A stretch of 36,414 bases of DNA from RAM1 sp943372515 (GTDB lineage: Bacteria; Pseudomonadota; Gammaproteobacteria; Burkholderiales; Burkholderiaceae_C): contig CALRYY010000035.1 of the NCBI GenBank assembly GCA_943372515.1, positions 1 through 36,414 of the forward strand. The letters run 5' to 3'. The position numbers and the translations under genes were made by a program. Of this stretch, positions 30,861-36,414 are shown in pieces. The notes below the pieces were generated by a model. The model was not told where the DNA came from and ran no database searches. It worked only from the letters and a program-made list of their open reading frames with translations. Numbering within the stretch: the stretch's first letter is position 1; the number at the start of each line of letters is the position of its first letter.

Positions 30861-32003
30861 TCACCTGATGAAGTTGCCTCTGGGACCGACCACGGTAATT
30901 TCCACAAAGTTGGAGCCGTGGCGCTTGTCCGGCCCGAATTCCATCGTGTAGCCGCCCAGGTCCAGCCGCGCCAGCTTCTCCATCGCCTCTTTCACTGTCT
31001 CGGGCGTGGGGTTCTTGCCCGCCCCGCGCAGGCCGGCCGCCATGACCTGCATGTTGATGTAGCCCAGGTAATGGTCGTAGTCCACCTCCTTGCCGGCGCG
31101 GGCCATCACCGCGTTGAACTCCTTGGCCAGCACCGTGGTGGCGCGCCAGGGGTAGGGCGTGGCGCGCGACACGGCCAGCCCGCGCGCATCGTCGCCCAGC
31201 GCCTTCAAAATGGCCGAGCCCACCGACAGCGACAGCGTGTACACCGGCAGCCCCGCATAGGCGCGGTTGGCCTTGATGTAGCCGATCACGGCCGGGCCCG
31301 CCACCAGCATCACCACCGCTTGCGCCTTCATGCCCGCCACGGCCTGTGCGGCAGCCACTGAATCGGCACCCGTGGACTGCAGCGAGCGGGCGCCCGCCAG
31401 TGTGGCGCCCTCCGCCGCCACGATTTTTTCCGCCAATGGCAGCAGCAGCTTGCCGAACTCGTTGTCCTGGTACACCAGTGCAATGCGTTTGGCCTGCACG
31501 GCCACCAGGTTGCGCACGATGCGCACCAGCTCGTCGTCGTAGCCGGCCTGGGTGGTGAAGAAATACGCGTTGGGTTGCACGCGCAGCGCAGGGCTGCCGC
31601 TGTACGCGGCAATCAGCGGCACGCGCTTTTCAGCGATGTAGGGCAGCACGGCCAGGGTCTGGCCGGTGCCCACCGTGCCAAACAGCGACAGCGCGCCGCG
31701 CTGCTCGACCAGCGTGCGCGAATTTTCCAGCGTGCGTTTGGGATCAAAGCCGTCATCCAGCATGTCCAGGCGCACCCGGCGCCCGCCAATGCCGCCTTTG
31801 CGGTTGATCTCGTCAATCGCCAATTGCTGGCCGGCCAGCACATTGGCCATGGGGTTGGCCATGGGGCCGGACAGCGGGGCGCTCTGGCCGATGAGCAGAT
31901 CGCCTTTGGGCGGCGGTACGCTGGCGCGCGCCGTCAGGGCGGTGGCGGCCAGGCCGCCCAGCAGGGTCCGGCGGGTCAGGGGGTGGTGGGGCAGGTCTCT
32001 CAT
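30861..32003 (-). CDS. ABC transporter substrate-binding protein, branched-chain amino acid type
   Basis: A periplasmic type-I binding protein of 380 residues (Peripla_BP_6, LivK-like). The N-terminus has a twin-arginine motif (LTRRTLLGGLAATALTA), so Tat export is likely. The mature part begins GDLLIGQSAPLSGPMANPM and includes INRKGGIGGRRVRLDMLDDGFDPKRT and FFTTQAGYDDELVRI, typical of this class. The ATG at 32003 has GGAGA just upstream. No permease or ATPase genes are adjacent, so the ligand and transporter are unknown; small organic acids or amides are also taken by such proteins. Confidence 0.92.
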   Translation of the reverse strand: MRDLPHHPLTRRTLLGGLAATALTARASVPPPKGDLLIGQSAPLSGPMANPMANVLAGQQLAIDEINRKGGIGGRRVRLDMLDDGFDPKRTLENSRTLVEQRGALSLFGTVGTGQTLAVLPYIAEKRVPLIAAYSGSPALRVQPNAYFFTTQAGYDDELVRIVRNLVAVQAKRIALVYQDNEFGKLLLPLAEKIVAAEGATLAGARSLQSTGADSVAAAQAVAGMKAQAVVMLVAGPAVIGYIKANRAYAGLPVYTLSLSVGSAILKALGDDARGLAVSRATPYPWRATTVLAKEFNAVMARAGKEVDYDHYLGYINMQVMAAGLRGAGKNPTPETVKEAMEKLARLDLGGYTMEFGPDKRHGSNFVEITVVGPRGNFIR

Positions 32004-32103
32004 CGACGTCTCCGTTGTGGTTATGGGAGAGGTCACTGTGCCGCCCGCGTGCCTTGCGGTCTGGCCCGAAATTGCTGCGCGGCGCGGCCATTGACGGAAT
32101 CTT

Positions 32104-32144
32104 GCGCGCGCCGCCTCAGGCAAACCCTGTGAGGCTGTCGCGCG
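32104..32144. repeat. Imperfect inverted repeat downstream of the AraC-type gene
   Basis: GCCTCA (32113-32118) pairs with TGAGGC (32130-32135), extended outward by GCGCGC and CGCGCG-like arms. It lies between the AraC-type gene and the binding-protein gene on the same strand, so it may end or attenuate transcription between them, or be part of the binding-protein promoter. No T-run follows. Confidence 0.35.
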
Positions 32145-32150
32145 GGTAAC

Positions 32151-33080
32151 TCAAGGCACCTCAGGCGTATCGGCGGCCGGGCCCAGGTTGCGCTGCCACT
32201 GGCGGGGCGTCTGGCCCGTGTGGCGGCGAAACTGCGCGGCAAAGTGGCTTTGCGAGCTGAAGCCGCAGGCCAGCGCAATGTCCAGCATGCCGGGGCCGCC
32301 GCCGCTTGCCAGCCGCGCCGACCACAGCAGCCGGCAGGCCAGCTCCATGCGACGGCCCACGATGTACTGGTGCGGCGTGACGCCGGTGGACTCACGAAAC
32401 ACACGGCAAAAATGAAACAGGCTCATGCCCGCCACAGCGGCCAGATCCTCCAGGCTCAGGCCGTCGCCCAGGTGCGCGTCAATGTGGGCCCTGGCTTTGT
32501 CCAGCCCGCTTTGGGCCGGCCCGGCGGTGCGGCCCTGTTCGCGCAGCAGCAGGCGCGTGACCAGGGCCATGGCCAGCCGCTCGGTAGCGCGCGCGCCGTC
32601 GGGGTGGCCTTCGCGCAGGTCGGCATACAGCGCCTGCGACAGCAGTCGCAGCACCTCGTCACCCGGCACCACCTGGTGGCGCAGCTGCGCGCGCTCAGGC
32701 GGCAGGCCCAGCGCAATGGCGCTGTCGGCCAGCAAGTCGGCAGAGATGCGAAACGTGGCCAGCCGCGCCGGCTTGAGCGCGCGGCCCGTGGGTCGCGGCG
32801 TGGCCGTGCTGTGCGCGACCGTGGTGCCCGGCGGGATCACCATGAGCGCGTGGTGGCGCATGGCAAAGCTGGCATGCGTGCCGGGGCCGGACGCGTCAAA
32901 CGAATACGAAGGTCCCACGTTGAAACTGATGCGCAGGTAAGGCTCGGGTTCGATCTCATGCACCGGCCCGGGGATCACCACCAGCGCCAGGCTCACGTGG
33001 GGCGACGCCGACGGCAGAACTTCGCGGTGGATGGTGGGGCGGCTGGCACCCGATGGCCCCGCCCCGGCATTTGCAGACAT
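32151..33080 (-). CDS. AraC-family transcriptional regulator
   Basis: A 309-residue DNA-binding protein. The last 100 residues hold the two helix-turn-helix motifs of the family: LSLEDLAAVAGMSLFHFCRVF followed by GVTPHQYIVGRRM, and ALACGFSSQSHFAAQFRRHTGQTPRQW. The N-terminal 180 residues contain a cupin-like sensor (HALMVIPPGTTVAHS). The effector is unknown. It is 147 bases upstream of the binding-protein gene on the same strand and may control it. ATG at 33080. Confidence 0.9.
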   Translation of the reverse strand: MSANAGAGPSGASRPTIHREVLPSASPHVSLALVVIPGPVHEIEPEPYLRISFNVGPSYSFDASGPGTHASFAMRHHALMVIPPGTTVAHSTATPRPTGRALKPARLATFRISADLLADSAIALGLPPERAQLRHQVVPGDEVLRLLSQALYADLREGHPDGARATERLAMALVTRLLLREQGRTAGPAQSGLDKARAHIDAHLGDGLSLEDLAAVAGMSLFHFCRVFRESTGVTPHQYIVGRRMELACRLLWSARLASGGGPGMLDIALACGFSSQSHFAAQFRRHTGQTPRQWQRNLGPAADTPEVP

Positions 33081-33142
33081 GGAGCTGATGCTAGGGGCGC
33101 AGGCCCGCCCGGCGTATTGTGTTTTCCCCTATCGACGTGGCG

Positions 33143-33856
33143 TCAGCGTGCGCCTGCGGCCTCCAGCATGCTGACCATCTCGGCGTAGCCGCGCGAGCGC
33201 GCCAGCTGCAGCGGCGTGGCGCCCTGGCGGTCCTTGAGCTGCAGGCTCGCCCTGGCGTCAATCAGCGCCTTGAGCGTGGCCTGATGGCGCGCGCCGCCAT
33301 TTCCCAGCACGATGGACTCGATCACCGCCGTCCAGTGCAGGTTGTTCACATGGTCCAGCGGCGCACCGGCAGCAATCAGCTGGTGCACCACACCGTCGTG
33401 GCCCAGGTGGGCGGCGGCGATCAGGGCGGTACCGTCGTAGCGGCTGGTGACCTGTTTGGCACTGGCGCCCAGCGACAGCAGCACGCGAAGCGTTTCCTCG
33501 TCGTCGGCCACGGAGGCGATGGTCACGCCGTCATAGCGGTCGTTTTCCAGCAGGTTGATGTCGGCACCGGCCTGGACCAGCGCGCGAATAGCATCGCGCT
33601 GCCTGGCAAACGTGGCCACATGCAGCGGCGTGCGGCCGTTACCGTCGCGGGCGTTCAGGTCGGCCTTGGCGGCGGCCAGCCGGGTGATCTGCGCCACGTC
33701 GCCCTTGTGGGCGGCGGCGTGCAGGCCCTGGTACTTCACGGCTTCGGCCGGCGTGGGGCCGACCTGGGCCAGGGCGGGTGCAGCCACTGTGCCGACACCG
33801 CAGGCAGCGGCCAGCAGCAAGGGGCGTAACAGGGCTTGGATGCGGTTCGGTTTCAT
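33143..33856 (-). CDS. Secreted ankyrin-repeat protein
   Basis: A 237-residue protein with a signal peptide (about residues 1-30, LLRPLLLAAACGVGTVAAPALAQ) and about five ankyrin repeats, seen in phrases such as GLHAAAHKGDVAQITRLAAAKADLNARD, GRTPLHVATFARQRDAIRALVQAGADINL and GATPLQLARSRGYAEMVSMLEAAGA. It probably mediates protein contacts in the periplasm. It follows the GlcG/HbpS-like gene after 25 bases and is likely in the same transcript. Partner unknown. Confidence 0.9.
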   Translation of the reverse strand: MKPNRIQALLRPLLLAAACGVGTVAAPALAQVGPTPAEAVKYQGLHAAAHKGDVAQITRLAAAKADLNARDGNGRTPLHVATFARQRDAIRALVQAGADINLLENDRYDGVTIASVADDEETLRVLLSLGASAKQVTSRYDGTALIAAAHLGHDGVVHQLIAAGAPLDHVNNLHWTAVIESIVLGNGGARHQATLKALIDARASLQLKDRQGATPLQLARSRGYAEMVSMLEAAGAR

Positions 33857-33881
33857 GGTGATGGTTCCAGTCAGTGCGGGT

Positions 33882-34370
33882 TTATTTGAGCTGGTCGCGG
33901 AACTTGTCCAGCGCAGCCACTGCGCATTGCTCGTCCAGGTGGCCGCCGGGCGCGCCGCCTACACCCACGGCACCGATCACTTCATTGCCCACCTTCACCG
34001 GCACGCCACCGCCCAACAGCAAAAAGCCGGGGATGTGCACCAGGTTGGCGGCGGCCGGGTTCTTTTGGGCGCCTTCCATCATGGCCAGCGTGTTGTTTTT
34101 GGCTGAAGCCGAGGTGAAGGCCTTTTGCAGGCTGGCCGCCAGGGTGTGCGGGCCGGCGTTGTCGGCGCGCTGCACGGCGCGCACGCTGCCCGCGCGGTCC
34201 ACGACCGTGGCCGTCACGGCATAGCCGCCGGCGGTGCAGGCGGCCACAGTGGCGCCGGCGATCTGGTTGGCCAGCTCCAGTGACATGTTCTTTTCGGTGC
34301 GCACCGCCTGGGCGTGGGCGGCGGTGGCGGCGACGAGCGACAGGGCGAGGGCGGAAATGATCTTGTGCAT
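33882..34370 (-). CDS. GlcG/HbpS-family secreted (heme-binding-like) protein
   Basis: A 162-residue exported protein. A signal peptide (MHKIISALALSLVAATAAHAQA) precedes the whole GlcG/HbpS domain: LELANQIAGATVAACTAGGYAVTATVVDRAG, ASLQKAFTSASA, and the glycine-rich IPGFLLLGGGVPVKVGNEVIGAVGVGGAPGG. HbpS in Streptomyces binds heme and senses redox state; most members are uncharacterised, so heme binding is only an analogy. First of a two-gene unit with the ankyrin protein, and next to a two-component system that may regulate it. ATG at 34370, GGAGAACACC upstream. Confidence 0.9.
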   Translation of the reverse strand: MHKIISALALSLVAATAAHAQAVRTEKNMSLELANQIAGATVAACTAGGYAVTATVVDRAGSVRAVQRADNAGPHTLAASLQKAFTSASAKNNTLAMMEGAQKNPAAANLVHIPGFLLLGGGVPVKVGNEVIGAVGVGGAPGGHLDEQCAVAALDKFRDQLK

Positions 34371-34390
34371 GGTGTTCTCCGGGAATTAAA

Positions 34391-34470
34391 ACGGTCAAAT
34401 CAACCGTGAGAGAACTTTAGAAATTGCAAGCCGTTTCGCCCATTCGTACGGCTACGCGCGGGGCTCCGTA
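34391..34470 (-). promoter_or_regulatory. Two inverted repeats upstream of the GlcG-like gene
   Basis: ACGGT (34391-34395) is mirrored by ACCGT (34403-34407), a 17-base near-palindrome 21-37 bases before the start codon. Farther up, TACGG (34447-34451) is mirrored by CCGTA (34466-34470). Either could bind the LuxR-type regulator encoded next door. No promoter boxes stand out. Confidence 0.35.
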
Positions 34471-34483
34471 TAACTACGCAGCC

Positions 34484-35107
34484 TTACGCAGCGTTCTCAT
34501 CCACCAGCACCGCATAGCTTCTGATCAGCTGCGCCAATGACTCCGCCTGCAGCTTGGCAAACAGGTTGGCGCGATGCGTTTCCACCGTGCGCGGCGACAC
34601 ATCCAGAGCGCGGCCGATTTCCTTGTTGGTCAGGCCCGCGACGATCAGGCCCAGCACCTCGCGCTCGCGCGCGGACAGCTGGGCATAGCGCTCGCGCGCA
34701 GCGCGGTCGGCCTGGTGGCGCTCGCGCGACTTCACATGCGCCCGCACGGCGTTTTGCAGAGCCTCCAGCAAGGCTTCGTCGTCCACCGGCTTTTCCAGAA
34801 ACTCCGCCGCGCCCGACTTGAACGCGCGCCGGCACATCTCTACCGTGCCGTGGCCGGTGAGCATGATCACCGGCTGGTCCACACCCTGCGCCACCAGCTG
34901 GTCCAGCACCGTCAGGCCGCTGATGCCGGGCATGCGCACGTCCAGCACGATGGCGCCAATGCCCTGGCGGTCAAACCCGGCCATGAACGCCAGCGGGTCG
35001 GCCCAGGCCTGCACCCGCAGCCCCACGGTGCTGATGAGCAGCGCCAGGCTGGACCGCACGGCCTCGTCGTCGTCAATCAGATGGATGAGCGGGGACAGGG
35101 TGTTCAT
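34484..35107 (-). CDS. Response regulator, FixJ/LuxR type
   Basis: A 207-residue two-component regulator. The receiver domain (residues 5-120) has the acidic pair in HLIDDDEAVR, the phosphorylated Asp in VLDVRMPG, Thr in MLTGHG and Lys in LEKPVDD. The C-terminal LuxR-type helix-turn-helix domain reads LSAREREVLGLIVAGLTNKEIG and VSPRTVETHRANLF. The ATG at 35107 overlaps the kinase stop (ATGA). It is probably phosphorylated by that kinase and may act at the promoter of the GlcG-like gene 113 bases downstream. Confidence 0.93.
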   Translation of the reverse strand: MNTLSPLIHLIDDDEAVRSSLALLISTVGLRVQAWADPLAFMAGFDRQGIGAIVLDVRMPGISGLTVLDQLVAQGVDQPVIMLTGHGTVEMCRRAFKSGAAEFLEKPVDDEALLEALQNAVRAHVKSRERHQADRAARERYAQLSAREREVLGLIVAGLTNKEIGRALDVSPRTVETHRANLFAKLQAESLAQLIRSYAVLVDENAA

Positions 35108-36414
35108 GCGGATGCCAGCGGCAGGCTCAGGCGAAAGGCCGCACCCCGCGGCGTATGGTGCGCGGCGGTGAGCTGCCCGCCCATGCCGCCGGCCAGTGTT
35201 TCGCACAGGCTCAGGCCCAGGCCCAGGCCGCCTGTGCGGGTGGTGAAGAAGGGCTCGAACACGCGCGGCAATACCTCGGGCGCCATACCCGGGCCGGTGT
35301 CGGCCACGGTCAACACGCCATGCGAGGCGCTGGTGGTCAGCGTCAGCAGCAGCTGGCGCTCGGGTGCGCTCACCTGCTCCAGCGCCTGCAGCGCGTTCAT
35401 CAGCAGGTTGTGGATGATCTGCTCCAGCGCCACAGGTTCGGCCAGCACGGCCACGGGCCCGTCAGGCGCATCGACCTGGCTTGCGACCTGGCGGCGTTGC
35501 AGCTCGGGCGCCAGCAGATGCAGTGCATTGCGCACGGCGTCCTGCAGCACCACGGACTGGGCCTGCGCCGCCGTGTCGGGCCGCTGCACGGCGCGGCGCA
35601 GCCGGCCCACCACGTCGGCGGCGCGGCGGGCCTGCTGCACGGCCTGCGCCATGGCGTCGCGCGCCGTGGGCAGGTCGGGTGGGTCGTCCGCCAGCAGGCG
35701 GCCGGCGGCCTGGGTGTTGGCCAGCAGGGCTGTCAGTGGCTGGTTGAGCTCGTGTGCCATCCCTGCGGCCAGCTCGCCCATGGTGTTCAGCCGGGCCACC
35801 TGGCCCAGGCGCAACAGCTCTTCGGCCCGGCGGCGCTCTTCGCGCTGGCGCACCAGCACACCGGCGCCAGCCAGCAGGCCGGCCACGGCCAGTGTCCAGG
35901 CCGCCATCCAGCCCCAGGGCAGTTCGGCCCAGCCCACCTGGCGGATGGCCACCACATCAAACGGCTGGCTGTCGGCGGCCAGGTGCTTGTGAAAGTCAAA
36001 ACGCCAGCCGCCCGCGCCGATGCGCCCGGGCTGCACCACGAAGCTCTGGCTGTCGTGCTCCAGCGTCACGCGCACGGGGCTGGTGTCGGGCGCCATGGGC
36101 CATTCGCTCCAGGGCACGGTGGCGCGCAAGTCCATCTGCAGCGCAAAGCTGGTGGGCTCGGCGGCCAGCACCAGCTGGTAGCGCCCGCGAGCCAGGTCCA
36201 CATGGGCCAGCACCGGGCGGCGCACAGCGCGAGACAGGGTTTCGGCTGCGGCCAGCCGGGCGTCGACCCAGGTGGCGTCGCGGTCACGCCGCTGCACGCC
36301 CAGGATCTGCGGGTACAGGGCGCTCAGGCGCTGCTCGGGCGCGGACGCTTCAGCGCCCGGCTGCAGCAGCGCCAGGGTGGCCAGCACGGCGTCGTGCTGC
36401 ACCACGCGCTGGCT
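35104..36414 (-). CDS. Sensor histidine kinase, N-terminus beyond the window
   Basis: The frame is open to the last base of the window, so the N-terminus is missing; 436 codons plus the stop are visible. A periplasmic sensor part is followed by a membrane helix (GWMAAWTLAVAGLLAGAGVLV), a HisKA domain with MAHELNQPL (phosphorylated His), and an ATPase domain with NLLMNAL (N box), DTGPGM (G1) and GLGLGLSL (G2). It belongs with FixL/TodS-like kinases that pair with FixJ-type regulators. The stop overlaps the regulator start. The signal is unknown. Confidence 0.93.
   Translation of the reverse strand, partial: SQRVVQHDAVLATLALLQPGAEASAPEQRLSALYPQILGVQRRDRDATWVDARLAAAETLSRAVRRPVLAHVDLARGRYQLVLAAEPTSFALQMDLRATVPWSEWPMAPDTSPVRVTLEHDSQSFVVQPGRIGAGGWRFDFHKHLAADSQPFDVVAIRQVGWAELPWGWMAAWTLAVAGLLAGAGVLVRQREERRRAEELLRLGQVARLNTMGELAAGMAHELNQPLTALLANTQAAGRLLADDPPDLPTARDAMAQAVQQARRAADVVGRLRRAVQRPDTAAQAQSVVLQDAVRNALHLLAPELQRRQVASQVDAPDGPVAVLAEPVALEQIIHNLLMNALQALEQVSAPERQLLLTLTTSASHGVLTVADTGPGMAPEVLPRVFEPFFTTRTGGLGLGLSLCETLAGGMGGQLTAAHHTPRGAAFRLSLPLASA

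Overview
The window is a high-GC chromosomal segment with strong G/C bias at third codon positions. It has the gene content and order of Betaproteobacteria, order Burkholderiales, most likely Comamonadaceae. Signs of this are a tandem UvrA, an SAH riboswitch in front of ahcY-tlyA-metF, a Bug-type solute receptor, paaABCDE behind a PaaR-like palindrome, the bactofilin-erpA-anmK-M23-tyrS neighbourhood, and one intergenic element of a type I recall from Comamonadaceae. This assignment rests on gene content, not on a database search.

Left part (1-13.4 kb): the 3' part of a gene for a tandem (four-ABC) UvrA; a multi-pass membrane protein; an acetylpolyamine amidohydrolase; a Bug receptor; prfC on the minus strand; then the methyl-cycle operon ahcY-tlyA-metF under an SAH riboswitch; a DMT exporter (minus); and an OmpW-type outer membrane protein.

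Middle (13.4-18.4 kb): the phenylacetyl-CoA epoxidase operon paaABCDE on the minus strand, each gene touching or overlapping the next, diverging from a trimeric porin gene. A 24-bp near-perfect palindrome sits at the paaA promoter.

Accessory region (about 18.55-23.28 kb): four genes on the plus strand, visibly richer in A/T than their flanks and packed like one operon. Gene 1 is a three-domain protein: DEDDy exonuclease of the YprB type, DUF429 RNase H-fold domain, and P-loop nucleotide kinase. Gene 2 is a short adenylosuccinate-synthetase homologue whose catalytic Asp is replaced by Ser, as in phage PurZ diaminopurine synthetases. Gene 3 is a dCTP deaminase/dUTPase-fold protein with a C-terminal membrane helix that seems to lack the deaminase Glu. 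Gene 4 is a deoxynucleoside kinase. I know of no described system with this composition. It looks like a deoxynucleotide-handling, probably anti-phage, module and is the main discovery candidate here. A C-terminal fragment of a second rlmJ lies on its left side and an intact rlmJ on its right, so it appears to have entered at the 3' end of rlmJ. No integrase or transposase is visible.

Right part (24.2-36.4 kb): rplM-rpsI with a clear promoter and terminator; a coiled-coil membrane protein, bactofilin and erpA on the plus strand; anmK and an M23 peptidase on the minus strand; tyrS; an amino-acid-type ABC substrate-binding protein and an AraC regulator; an ankyrin protein and a GlcG/HbpS-type secreted protein; and a FixJ/LuxR-type response regulator overlapping its histidine kinase, which runs off the window. 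No tRNA, rRNA or CRISPR array was seen, and no gene-free stretch exceeds about 265 bases.
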